Positions 44,437 through 54,240 of a stretch of 62,839 nt of DNA are shown in pieces. The translations under genes were made by a program, and so were the position numbers. How positions within the stretch are numbered: the first letter of the stretch is position 1; each line of letters starts with the position of its first letter. The DNA lies in contig PBYS01000124.1 in the NCBI GenBank assembly GCA_002729725.1, forward strand, positions 1-62,839. The letters run 5' to 3'. Source of the DNA: Puniceicoccaceae bacterium. GTDB lineage: Bacteria > Verrucomicrobiota > Verrucomicrobiia > Opitutales > Coraliomargaritaceae. A model generated the notes under the pieces. It did no database searches. It saw nothing but the letters and a program-made list of their open reading frames with translations, and was not told the origin of the DNA.

Positions 44437-45149
44437 TACATCAAAAGCATCTGTCCCAGCACGCCTAAGATGAAGCCACTCACCGCCCCCAAGGGCGGCG
44501 CCCAGCGTCGCGCTAGCTTAGCTTGCGGGGCAATATCGCCGAAGACGATATATAAAATCCCCCCCGCCGCGAATACAGAAATCGCGGCGACAACCTCAAC
44601 ATGCGAGCGGAGTAAGTAATAGCCACCTCCGGCAAAAAGCGGCCCCAACAAAGCCATCAGCATAAAACACCGCAGCACTAAGCGAGACGACAACTTCCCC
44701 TCACTCATCATCTCACGATAAGCATTAAAGCCTTCTGGCATATTTTGCATTGCGATCAAAAGCGCCAGCAGCAGCCCTCCACCAGAGCCCGAGCTAAAGG
44801 TCGCCCCCAATGCCAGCGCCTCTGGTAAAAAATCTGACAACATCGCCACCAGATTCGAAGCCTGAATTTGAGAACGTGCGAGGTATATGTCCAAAGCAAT
44901 CATCGCAAAGCTCCCCAGCAAAAACCATAAGACCACTGCCCCCGCAGACAAGTGCGCCATACCATGTGGTATCAACACCAGCGCGACCGCAGCAATCAAT
45001 GCACCCCCACCAAAAGCGATCACGAAATGGCGAAACTCATTTTCCAACCATGCCGGGTGAATCGATTCTATTTTAGCGAGAAATCCCCCCATAGGGATCG
45101 TCGCCCCCGACAACAAACCTAAACCAACTATAGACAACAAGGGTTCCAT
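44436..45149 (-). CDS. ZIP family metal transporter
   Basis: 237 residues, eight predicted TM helices. The TM4-TM5 metal site is DFLPEALALGATFSSGSGGGLLLALLIAMQNMPEGFNAY; the N-x-P-E-G motif in TM5 is diagnostic. The group imports zinc or other divalent cations. Zinc supply would suit the many metallo-amidohydrolases nearby, but no shared regulation is seen. Confidence 0.9.
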   Translation of the reverse strand: MEPLLSIVGLGLLSGATIPMGGFLAKIESIHPAWLENEFRHFVIAFGGGALIAAVALVLIPHGMAHLSAGAVVLWFLLGSFAMIALDIYLARSQIQASNLVAMLSDFLPEALALGATFSSGSGGGLLLALLIAMQNMPEGFNAYREMMSEGKLSSRLVLRCFMLMALLGPLFAGGGYYLLRSHVEVVAAISVFAAGGILYIVFGDIAPQAKLARRWAPPLGAVSGFILGVLGQMLLM

Positions 45150-45209
45150 CTATGATATTAAGTCGAAATCACAGGTAGAGTCAAATGAAGCAAGCAACGC
45201 GAGTTAAAC

Positions 45210-46166
45210 TCAAGTGATAAACTGAGGCTCAACACACAAGCGCCCCTGCCATGTATCTTCGAGCTCCAGCATACGCTCGAACTTCTGCAACAATTGATCA
45301 TTACGTAAATTCCAGCGAATAGGTGTCACATCCAATTCGGGTGGAGCCTCCGCAAAAAAGCGTTCAATCACAATGCCAGGATCCAAACGCTCAATCAATC
45401 GACACATTAGCTGCAAATACGCCTCAAGCTGGTAAAATTGAAAGTCTTGCGGGTGCCGCTCATAATCCGTCACCATCGCAGTGCCTCGAATCAATTGTAA
45501 TTGATGAAATTTAATCGTGTTCAAGGGCAAGTGCGAGAGCATCTCAGCCTCCGCCAAGAGCATCGCCTCCGTCTCGCCCGGCAAGCCAAGGATCAAGTGA
45601 GTACCCACCTGAATCCCCCGCGCCGCCGTCTGGCAGATCGCATCCTCAGCTTGCGCAAAGGAATGCCCGCGGTTGATCCGCTTCAAGGTGGCGTCGTAGC
45701 AAGACTCAATCCCGATCTCCAAGACCACATACCTCGTTTCAGCCAACTTCTGGAAATAGTCCAATTTCTCCGCATCCAAGCAATCCGGACGCGTGCCAAT
45801 GACCAAACCAACCACCCCCGGCACCGCCAGCGCCTCCTGATAGATTCGCTTCAAATGCGACAAAGGCGCATGTGTATTTGTAAACGCCTGGAAGTAAGCC
45901 AAATGCCGAGCTGGACTATGATAACGCTTCTGATGAAAACGCATGCCCTGCTCAATTTGCTCCCGCACACTCACCTCCGGCCGACAATACGAAGGATTAA
46001 AGGCCTCATTATCACAAAAAGTGCAGCCCCCAAAGGCGACCGTTCCATCCCGATTCGGGCAATCAAAGCCCGCATCAATGGAGACCTTTTGCACCCGCTC
46101 ACCAAAGGTCTTTTTAAAATACTGCGGATAGGCATTAAAGCGCCTCGTATGCTGCCAAGGATACAT
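45210..46166 (-). CDS. TIGR01212 (YhcC-like) radical SAM protein
   Basis: 318 residues. The cluster site is [21 protein letters not shown], the unusual C-x11-C-x2-C spacing of TIGR01212. The N-terminal [24 protein letters not shown] also fits, as do YLEIGIES-like [20 protein letters not shown] and [10 protein letters not shown]. Its biochemical function is not established. There is no link to the neighbours. Confidence 0.92.
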   Translation of the reverse strand: MYPWQHTRRFNAYPQYFKKTFGERVQKVSIDAGFDCPNRDGTVAFGGCTFCDNEAFNPSYCRPEVSVREQIEQGMRFHQKRYHSPARHLAYFQAFTNTHAPLSHLKRIYQEALAVPGVVGLVIGTRPDCLDAEKLDYFQKLAETRYVVLEIGIESCYDATLKRINRGHSFAQAEDAICQTAARGIQVGTHLILGLPGETEAMLLAEAEMLSHLPLNTIKFHQLQLIRGTAMVTDYERHPQDFQFYQLEAYLQLMCRLIERLDPGIVIERFFAEAPPELDVTPIRWNLRNDQLLQKFERMLELEDTWQGRLCVEPQFIT

Positions 46167-46344
46167 GCCACAAATCAGCGCGGTGCGCCAATTAGCCGCA
46201 AGTCATTTGATAAGTACCACAGACAGTCTGAAGCAAGACTCACACAGTATAAAATAACAGCTACTAGTCAGATAGCGTCTCAACGTTTAGAGCCGGCTCC
46301 CTCCTTCGCTAAAGCTTCGGCGAACGTGTCGGCGGCGCAAGCGT

Positions 46345-46590
46345 CTAGAAGTGCTTACTCGCGAAAGATCGCCCCGAATGTGATTTTAAGTAACGCTCAA
46401 AGTCAGCAGCCTTTTTTATATCACTAAAAGCGATAGCTGTCTGAATATACCAAGGACGATGTTTAGCCGTATGCGGTACATCGCCCTTGTTATGCTTCTT
46501 CAAGCGCTTCTTCAGATCTTTCGTGCAGCCAACATAGTGATGCTCTCCACATTCTGATCTTAAAATATAGACGTATTGAAAGCTTGGCAT
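46345..46590 (-). CDS. GIY-YIG domain protein (UPF0213-like)
   Basis: 81 residues, a single GIY-YIG endonuclease fold: YVYILRS, HHYVGCTKDLKKRLKKHN, and a C-terminal ADFERYLKSHSGRSF. Small members like this are of unknown function and often spread with mobile sequence. The first codons (MPS) lie inside direct-repeat copy A, so the present start region may be repeat-derived. Confidence 0.85.
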   Translation of the reverse strand: MPSFQYVYILRSECGEHHYVGCTKDLKKRLKKHNKGDVPHTAKHRPWYIQTAIAFSDIKKAADFERYLKSHSGRSFASKHF

Positions 46591-46708
46591 GCCCGGGCGT
46601 AGGGAGAGGGGAACGATAAAGTGTTTCGACGTTTCCGGCCCGGCTTCGGCGGCGCAAGCGCCTTCCTACGCCGAGGCAGGCTTCGATCTCGTTCCACTCG
46701 ATCGAAGC
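46580..46708. repeat. Direct repeat, copy A (with 37-bp insert)
   Basis: The first 69 bases and the last 23 bases match copy B at 46743-46834 by eye. A 37-bp segment at 46649-46685 (starting GCGGCGCAAGCG) is present only here. The end forms a 9-bp hairpin GCTTCGATC / GATCGAAGC. A related GGCGGCGCAAGCG also occurs near 46335. Confidence 0.85.
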
Positions 46709-46742
46709 AACTCCTGATAGAACAAAAATTACGAAAGATTAC

Positions 46743-46834
46743 AAGCTTGGCATGCCCGGGCGTAGGGAGAGGGGAACGATAAAGTGTTTCGACGTTTCCG
46801 GCCCGGCTTCGATCTCGTTCCACTCGATCGAAGC
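46743..46834. repeat. Direct repeat, copy B, abutting the tRNA
   Basis: Same sequence and orientation as copy A without the insert. It ends one base before the encoded CCA end of tRNA-Ile, so the repeat abuts the tRNA 3' end. Confidence 0.85.
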
Positions 46835-46911
<77 letters not shown>

Positions 46912-47035
46912 TGAAGGAATATGTTAGACATTCGCGCAACAAACTTGAGCACTCTTTGACTTTGGCAAGTAAATTCCGAACTCCTGACGCTGAGAAAACT
47001 GGCGCTCTCAAATAAAATATTTAGACGCCTATAAT

Positions 47036-47053
47036 CAAGGTAACTTCATTTAG
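47036..47053. repeat. Left terminal inverted repeat of the IS
   Basis: CAAGGTAACTTCATTTAG. Pairs with 48924-48941 with one mismatch (C against T at position 12). Confidence 0.85.
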
Positions 47054-47510
47054 GCCGTAGCATGGCGACAGCTTGGTATGCAATAGTGGGGTCTCTCTGA
47101 CAGCGCTCCTGAATCGAAGGCCATGATTGATTGGGATATAGGTTTGCTTTGATAGCGATCAGGCAAACGCGTAGTCCTGCCAGAGCACAGTTGATGTTGT
47201 GTTTTTTAGAGCGGGTTTTGTCTTCGCGCATGCAGTGGTCGCGCACCCAGTGGTTTCGTATTTCGCAGCCTCCCCAGTGTCCTCTGGCGAGTTGGGCGAA
47301 GGTTTGGGCGCATCCTTTCTCGGGCTGATGATCGGTCGTGAAGAAGACGATCTGCGGCACTTCTTCGGGATCGGTCGTGCGGGTGCGGCGTATAACAGCC
47401 AAGCTGCGGCATTCGGGTAGGTTTGCTTCGAGCGGTTCGAAGGGGTAAACTTCTATGCTTCGCTGGTCGAAGCGTCCGTGGGAGGTGTCGGGTTCTTCCG
47501 TGTAGGTAAA
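47046..47510 (-). CDS. Transposase, C-terminal part in the shifted frame
   Basis: In this frame translation continues TYTEEPDTSHGRFDQRSIEV and then reaches RGHWGGCEIRNHWVRDHCMRED, the ISAs1 block with the last acidic catalytic residue (HWG-x-x-E-x-x-x-HW-x-x-D). It joins the upstream part by a -1 shift at the CCCCCCTTTT run (minus strand, 47508-47517). Without the join the transposase lacks its third catalytic residue. Confidence 0.8.
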   Translation of the reverse strand, partial: FTYTEEPDTSHGRFDQRSIEVYPFEPLEANLPECRSLAVIRRTRTTDPEEVPQIVFFTTDHQPEKGCAQTFAQLARGHWGGCEIRNHWVRDHCMREDKTRSKKHNINCALAGLRVCLIAIKANLYPNQSWPSIQERCQRDPTIAYQAVAMLRPK

Positions 47511-48847
47511 AGGGGGGAGCCCTCTTGGGCGAGTCGGTCGGCTGCCTTGTAGGCGTGGCGGTTTTCGTTTTTTAGCTGGAGGAAGTAATGAGCTCCGGCC
47601 TGTGTGATGGCGTGTGCCTGTGGCTTGTTGTTATTGAGCGCGTCGCCAGTGATCGTGGCTCCTTCCAGATTGGTGTTTGCGTAGAGCTTTAGGGCTACGG
47701 TTTGCTCGCCTTCGCGTTTGTTTTCATCGGTCTTTGATTTTTTCTCAGCGAAGCCGACAGCCACAGGTGCTCCAGTTTCGTGCTCGCTCAGGCACAGGCT
47801 CAAGGCTTGGTCTCGTATCCACTTGCCGTCGATTGCCAGTGCGCGGGGAAGCGTGCCTAGATTGCTGCCGAGCCAGAGGTTTAGGCAACTGGCAAAGTCG
47901 TCCGGTTTGATTTGAGTCAGGAAGTTGTAAAGGGCGCTCCAACTGGGTGCTTTGCGCACGCTGGTGCCTTTCTTTAGGGGGAAGTCGAGCCAGCGCCGCT
48001 GCTGATTGGTTAATAGGTTCCCGTAGCGCTGGATGGAAGTGAGTGTGTCGCGTCCAGCCAGCAGGGCCATGGTAATGAACACCAGCAGTGAGGAAGCGGG
48101 GTAAGTCCGGTTGTCGCGACGGGGATCAGTGAAGTGTTTTTGGAAGTGCTCGCGAAGCCCCAACATCTGTCCTTTGGTCAGAGCTAGGTCGCGCTCTGGG
48201 CTGTTTTGATTGAGCCCCCGCTCATAGGCCTTGGGCACATCCATACCTGTTAGGATGCGTAGCGAGTTGCGGTTGAGGCTTTTGATCCAAAGTTTTTTGG
48301 GGCGTCCATGCTTACGGAAGTAGTCAGCGCGGTGCCGCTCGAAGCCCTTGGTCAGTCCAAGTGGCTTCCAGTTGGTCGCTTTGTAACAAGTGCCCTCGAA
48401 CTGCTCAATGTCGGTGAAGGTCTCCGCCATGACGGGGCAGTAGCCGTGGAGCGCTTTCCAGTGCTCAGGTAAAGCTCTCAGGGATAAGCCCAGCGCACGT
48501 GAAGCCAGATTGGGCATGCGCTCTTGCCCGAGCACCAAAAAACGCCGGTTTTGCACTATCAGACCAAGCCGCTGAGCACGCTGCTGGTGCGTCCATCCGA
48601 TATGAGTTTCGCGGTCAGCAAGCTTCCAGCAGGCAGGGCCCCAGTCCAGTAGCGCCACCCAGTGCCCTTGATACTCGACTACTTGCAGTAGCTGACGCCC
48701 TGCCGGGCAGTCGCCCAGATAGTGCTGCTGCTCGAGCAGCTGTCCGGCCAGTGCATACTCGTGCGTTTCCAGCGCACGGGTAGTCAGGTCTTTGAGCAGA
48801 AAAACGGGAGGATCCGTCTCGAATGGGCTGTCGGTTTTGAGAGTCAT
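47453..48847 (-). CDS. Transposase, N-terminal part: DUF4338 (DruA-like) fused to ISAs1 DDE domain
   Basis: 464 residues in the zero frame. Residues about 30-180 match DUF4338, the domain of Druantia DruA: QQHYLGDCPAGRQLLQVV, ETHIGWTHQQRAQRLGLIVQN, RFLVL, RMPNLASRALGLSLRALP and FEGTCYKATNWKPLGLTKG. From about 255 the H-repeat/ISAs1 DDE transposase follows, with DDE residues in LAIDGKWIRDQ and TITGDALNNNK. The frame ends 13 codons after the C6 run, before the final catalytic Glu, so a full enzyme needs frameshifting or is a product of mutation. Confidence 0.85.
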   Translation of the reverse strand: MTLKTDSPFETDPPVFLLKDLTTRALETHEYALAGQLLEQQHYLGDCPAGRQLLQVVEYQGHWVALLDWGPACWKLADRETHIGWTHQQRAQRLGLIVQNRRFLVLGQERMPNLASRALGLSLRALPEHWKALHGYCPVMAETFTDIEQFEGTCYKATNWKPLGLTKGFERHRADYFRKHGRPKKLWIKSLNRNSLRILTGMDVPKAYERGLNQNSPERDLALTKGQMLGLREHFQKHFTDPRRDNRTYPASSLLVFITMALLAGRDTLTSIQRYGNLLTNQQRRWLDFPLKKGTSVRKAPSWSALYNFLTQIKPDDFASCLNLWLGSNLGTLPRALAIDGKWIRDQALSLCLSEHETGAPVAVGFAEKKSKTDENKREGEQTVALKLYANTNLEGATITGDALNNNKPQAHAITQAGAHYFLQLKNENRHAYKAADRLAQEGSPLLPTRKNPTPPTDASTSEA

Positions 48848-48923
48848 CCATTCATATCACGAAGGATTTTGCCCAAACGGGCAACACTTTTTTTTAAGCC
48901 AGCGGATAACTGACATGAGCGAT

Positions 48924-48941
48924 CTAAATAAAGTTACCTTG
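48924..48941. repeat. Right terminal inverted repeat of the IS
   Basis: CTAAATAAAGTTACCTTG. Lies across the last codons of the truncated ATPase gene. Confidence 0.85.
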
Positions 48942-49491
48942 GGATTCCTTCCTCTTTCTTTTGATCCAGATTGACAACTTTTTTTACTCGATCATCTTTC
49001 GAAATCCGCAACAAATGCTTTTTTTCACTTCGAATGTAATGAGTTAAGTCGCGAGAACTCTGAATGTAGCGAAAATGAATATGCTTTAAGTAGAACCGAG
49101 ACTCGGTCATTTCCAGCGCAACTTCAGAATGGCCAATATAAAGACGGTGGCTTAGGTCGGTTAAATCAGCAGTGTATCTCAAAAATGTCTCACCTTTATC
49201 GGTTACGTTTCCCTTTAATTTTGAGAGCACTGCATCCTCTGTTATATCTTTTAATTTAATGGTAATTTCCAGTTCCTCTGGCTGAAACCCATCTAATTGA
49301 ATATGAAAATCAGTTTCCTGTGGTTCAATGTCCGCTTCCGATAAGGTCCTATCCAACAGTATCCTTATCGCATATAGAAGGTTGGTTTTACCCACATCAT
49401 TTGCTCCAATAATCAACGTCTCATTGTTGAAATTCATTCTGGCCTCAGAGAAGTTTCTAAAGGCATTTAGTTTAATCCACTCTATTTGCAT
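48934..49491 (-). pseudogene. OLD-type AAA ATPase, truncated by the IS
   Basis: Only the N-terminal 185 residues remain. IKLNAFRNFSEARMNFNN and the Walker A motif GANDVGKTNLL (about 29-39) match RecF/SMC-like ATPases of the OLD family (OLD-Toprim nucleases, often in defence loci). The coding frame runs into the IS inverted repeat, which supplies the last two residues or so and the stop. The Walker B and any Toprim nuclease domain are missing and are not found on the other side of the IS. It overlaps hsdS by 10 nt, so it was part of the restriction operon. Confidence 0.8.
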
Positions 49492-50876
49492 GTCAGTGCC
49501 TCCTCGGTGACTTGTTCAGCGTCAGAAACGCGCAGTTCTCCAGAAATGAGTTTGGGGAGCAGGGTGTCGCGGAGTTTGGTGAGTGTGTCCGTTTCTCTTT
49601 GATGCTGACCGATTTTCTCAATGAGCGGATAAGCTTTCTGGTCAAAGCGTTCCATGAGCTCTTGAGGGAAAGTTACGGTCTCGAAGTTTCCGACGACCTC
49701 GGGCCTGATGGCTGGGTAAGCACCTCCATCTGCAAGGTGGGCAAAATAATCGATCACATCGTCTTGGGTCAGGCACAGGTAAACGTAGGTGCGGCATGCT
49801 TCCTGTTTAGGGCGTAACACCGCAAAGCCTGTGCTTCCGGTTAGACCGTCTTCGTGGATGTATGCGAATGATCGATTCCCCGGTCGAACCGTTCCGATGA
49901 TGGTGTCGCCGACCTTTAATACTCTTCTCGCACGACTAGGGGCTTCTGAGTAGTCGTATGGGAACACTTCGTTGATTCGTCCGTTCTTGGTGTTGGCGAG
50001 ATCGACGTAGTTCACGTGGTCAGGATGCGTTTTATTGCTCCATGACTCAGAGTTTAAGTCGGCAAGGTCAGTGATTGTCCCAGTCTCCCACCCCTCCGGA
50101 ATCCAGCCCATGGTCTCCGTCCAAGTAAACTTAGACGGGAATGAGGAGTGATGAGTTTTGAATTTTGAATTGGTTTCAGCATTCAGCATTCTTAATTCAG
50201 CCTTCGCCTGCAAAGCAGACGGTATGGGGTTGCCTGCGGCGAGGGCGTTGTCGATGACGGGGTCAAAATCTACAAACCAGCTGTTGAAGAGGGCCTGCGC
50301 CATCGCTTCAAGCGTAGCATTCATCCGCGCCAGCAGTGAAAGCTTGTTTCGAATCGGGAGGTAATTGCTAATTATTTCGTGCTGCTGATTCAGTGGGATG
50401 AGGTTAAAAGGAGTCGAGCTTATGATGCCTGTGTTCAGGTTAGGCATTGTTGCGCCGATAGCGTGTCTTTTTAACCATGTGACACTTTCGGCTGACGACA
50501 TCACTAGGAAGAAAAAGAGCGGATCAAGAACGTCTTTGTTGAGGACTCTTGCAAAGAGTAGGCCGGTGCCAGCAATCGCTCCTGTGTGCTCTTCGGTGAC
50601 GTATGCTGAGTGCCCACAGGCTTGTGCGCCTCGCCTGGCGAATACAAGATCGCCGGATTCTAGGAAGTAGCGTGTTAACTCTGATGCCTTTTCGTCCTCG
50701 ATGTAGTTGAACTTGTTCGAGTCTAGTTCTCCGTCAGAAATTGCCTCTGCTGGCACGACAGATACTCCTGATTCACGGTATTCGTGTTTGTGTAAGGCAC
50801 TACCAAAGGGGCCTGTTGATAGACTGATGATCCCGCTGGCAGCCAGATCGCCTACAGTTTTCCATTCATTTCCCAT
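49482..50876 (-). CDS. hsdS: Type I restriction-modification specificity subunit
   Basis: 464 residues. Two target-recognition half-subunits are recognisable: about 1-190 (WKTVGDLAASGIISLSTGPFGSALHKHEYRESG, then LNTGIISSTPFNLIPLNQQHEI) and about 250-440. Central and C-terminal conserved helices follow each (ARMNATLEAMAQALFNSWFVDFDPV and QHQRETDTLTKLRDTLLPKLISGELRV). Specifies the DNA site for the HsdM methylase. No frameshift is seen, so methylation should be intact. Confidence 0.93.
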   Translation of the reverse strand: MGNEWKTVGDLAASGIISLSTGPFGSALHKHEYRESGVSVVPAEAISDGELDSNKFNYIEDEKASELTRYFLESGDLVFARRGAQACGHSAYVTEEHTGAIAGTGLLFARVLNKDVLDPLFFFLVMSSAESVTWLKRHAIGATMPNLNTGIISSTPFNLIPLNQQHEIISNYLPIRNKLSLLARMNATLEAMAQALFNSWFVDFDPVIDNALAAGNPIPSALQAKAELRMLNAETNSKFKTHHSSFPSKFTWTETMGWIPEGWETGTITDLADLNSESWSNKTHPDHVNYVDLANTKNGRINEVFPYDYSEAPSRARRVLKVGDTIIGTVRPGNRSFAYIHEDGLTGSTGFAVLRPKQEACRTYVYLCLTQDDVIDYFAHLADGGAYPAIRPEVVGNFETVTFPQELMERFDQKAYPLIEKIGQHQRETDTLTKLRDTLLPKLISGELRVSDAEQVTEEALTCK

Positions 50877-51178
50877 AGCCCAAGCCCTCCAAGCTGACGC
50901 CGTAGGCGAATTGTGAAGTTTGAATTATGAAGTTTGAAAGCACTCTGGCTGACATCGACGAAATTTGATGACCTTTAATCCTGTCGAATTCAACGGGGTT
51001 AGGCGTTTGCAGGTCCGAGAGAATACGATTGCTTACGCCATTTTTACCCTTGGATGATCGGCGATAAGTGTGTTTTGTTTCTTGTGTGAGCCTCGGGAAC
51101 TTCTTCCTTAATCCTTCGCGATTAACAGGAGCCGGGGTTTCTTTTTGTCCCGATGGGACCCTGAAGAGAGATGCTGAG
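50877..51178. other. Gap between hsdS and the KilA-N gene
   Basis: 302 bases. A 108-codon frame crosses it but overlaps both neighbours and has no family signal, so it is not called as a gene. No terminator or repeat was found. Confidence 0.4.
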
Positions 51179-52045
51179 TTATGCATTGGCACCTCCCTCA
51201 GAAAGTTTTTTGTGAGCGCTGAGTTTTGGGATGCTCGGATGCTTCGTCAACGAGGTCATTTGAGTGATCGCGATTTGGTTGAGCTGAGTGAGTCGCTCTG
51301 CGGATGAGATGCTTTGGCGAATGAGCACCGCATTGATACTTTCCAGGTTTGAAAGGACAACGAGTTGCTCCATGGTCGCATGATCTCTGATGTTACCTTT
51401 TAGATCGGGGTGATCCGTTCGCCATTGTTTGGCAGTGATTCCAAATAAAGCCATATTGAGGAGGTCTGCTTCGGAGGCATAGACGATCGACGTCTCCTTA
51501 GGTGAGAGCACCGCGGGGATGAGTTGTTCTTTGATCGCGTCTGTGTGGATGGTGTAGTTTACCTTGGCGAGAGTTCTCTGCAGATCCCAGTCCAGCTTTA
51601 GCCGGTCATTTTCTTCGAGTTTGAGGCGCTGGAATTCTTTGAGTAAATAGAGCTTAAATTCAGGGCTTATTGCAGAGCCGAATTCGAAGGCGATATCTTT
51701 GTGTGCATAGGTGCCGCCGTAACGTCCTGCTTTCGAGAAAATACCAATGGCACCTGTCTTCTCTACCCACTGTGAGGGGCTCAGCACGAAGGAAGGGAGA
51801 CCGGCTTCAGATTTAAAGTGGTCGAATTCGACCACTTTAAAATTCGGGTTATAAATCTTCTCCCAAGTGCCCAGAAATTCCAGGGTCGTTCGGGTGCGGA
51901 TCCAGTTCTTGATGACGTCGGCGGCTCTGGCGGAGTCTGTCCTAGCCTTGGCCATATCTGTGAGGCAGATATAGTCCTGCTCGTCTTGCTTGGTGATTGA
52001 TACGGCGACGTCTTGAACGAGTATCGATTGATTTTTCTTAGCCAT
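51179..52045 (-). CDS. KilA-N domain protein of the type I R-M locus
   Basis: 288 residues. The N-terminal KilA-N domain (about 20-115: DYICLTDMAKARTDSARAADVIKNWIRTRTTLEFLGTWE, then GRYGGTYAHKDIAFEFGSAISPEFKLYLLKEFQRLK) is a putative DNA-binding module. A helical tail has no assigned function. Such genes recur between hsdM and hsdS in type I loci. It is co-directional with both. Confidence 0.85.
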   Translation of the reverse strand: MAKKNQSILVQDVAVSITKQDEQDYICLTDMAKARTDSARAADVIKNWIRTRTTLEFLGTWEKIYNPNFKVVEFDHFKSEAGLPSFVLSPSQWVEKTGAIGIFSKAGRYGGTYAHKDIAFEFGSAISPEFKLYLLKEFQRLKLEENDRLKLDWDLQRTLAKVNYTIHTDAIKEQLIPAVLSPKETSIVYASEADLLNMALFGITAKQWRTDHPDLKGNIRDHATMEQLVVLSNLESINAVLIRQSISSAERLTQLNQIAITQMTSLTKHPSIPKLSAHKKLSEGGANA

Positions 52046-52119
52046 TGGCTGGCGCTCCTTTCTCGTCAGCGTAGCTGTCGCCTTCGGCGAATGATGAATA
52101 CTGAGTTATGAGTGATGAA

Positions 52120-53748
<1,629 letters not shown>

Positions 53749-53821
53749 CTAGCGCGAAGTTAGTTAGTCAACTTTCTTAGGCAAGGAATTTCAAACAGAA
53801 GTTTTACAATTTGGGGCACCC

Positions 53822-53869
53822 AAGGAGCAGCTAGGCTCTAAGCGCTTTGGACTCAAAGTCTAGGAGCCT
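53822..53869. other. Nested hairpin, perhaps a decayed tRNA-Leu-like fragment
   Basis: On the plus strand, GCGCTTTGGACTCAAAGTC resembles the anticodon arm of tRNA-Leu(CAA), and it sits inside an AGGCTC/GAGCCT stem. D- and T-arms are not convincing. It lies upstream of hsdM, in the same gap as the tRNA-Thr fragment. Confidence 0.25.
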
Positions 53870-53973
53870 CTCCACCTTAAACTTCGGTTCACAACTTTAC
53901 CCCTCGACCCGCTTAAACAGCGATCAAATGGGTAATACAGTGAACCAGAATGAACTTGTGCTAAGCCGCAAGA

Positions 53974-54017
53974 TATTTATTACGAATGAATTGCTCTACC
54001 AACTGAGCTACTTCGGC
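53974..54017 (-). pseudogene. tRNA-Thr(CGT) fragment, 5' part only
   Basis: Minus strand from 54017: acceptor GCCGAAG, D-arm TAGCTCAGTTGGTAGAGCA and anticodon arm ATTCA-TTCGTAA-TAAAT with CGT. One pair of the anticodon stem is broken (C-A). Beyond it no variable loop, T-arm or 3' acceptor exists. A frame of 113 codons over the same bases is spurious. Confidence 0.8.
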
Positions 54018-54240
54018 CTAGCCATTAAAAAACTAGAGCTGTTTTTTGAGGCTGAACTATGCGAACGCAAGCAAAAGGATGCACAAAAATTAAAAGGAAT
54101 CCAGGCAAGCTCACTCGCCCCCCCCCTCTCTGGCGGAGCGGTTGTGAAATACCGCCGTGCACTCGAAATCAACGATTACGATGCTTAATCAACACTCTAG
54201 CACGCTTGAAGTGTATTGAGATTGTAGGGGCGCGATAGCA

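Larger units (their letters stand above)
47036..48941. mobile_element. ISAs1-type insertion sequence with DruA-like N-terminal domain
   Basis: 1906 bp bounded by imperfect 18-bp terminal inverted repeats: CAAGGTAACTTCATTTAG at 47036-47053 and its partner at 48924-48941, 17 of 18 matching. The stop codons of the transposase (left) and of the interrupted ATPase gene (right) fall inside the inverted repeats. The 10 bases outside each end (CGCCTATAAT and GGATTCCTTC) show no target duplication, which points to a deletion or recombination at one end after insertion. Confidence 0.85.
53749..54240. other. Island boundary region without protein genes
   Basis: Between hsdM and trpF. Holds the tRNA-Thr fragment and the nested hairpin listed above. 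The rest shows no supported gene. The base composition differs from the trpF side, consistent with an old insertion boundary. Confidence 0.5.

Noticed and set aside
45501..46427. 308-codon open frame on the plus strand
   Set aside because: Antisense to the radical SAM gene, whose cluster motif is unmistakable.
50866..51192. 108-codon frame between hsdS and the KilA-N gene
   Set aside because: Overlaps both neighbours and has no recognisable domain.
53847..54188. 113-codon frame over the tRNA-Thr fragment
   Set aside because: Includes the tRNA fragment in antisense; not protein-like.
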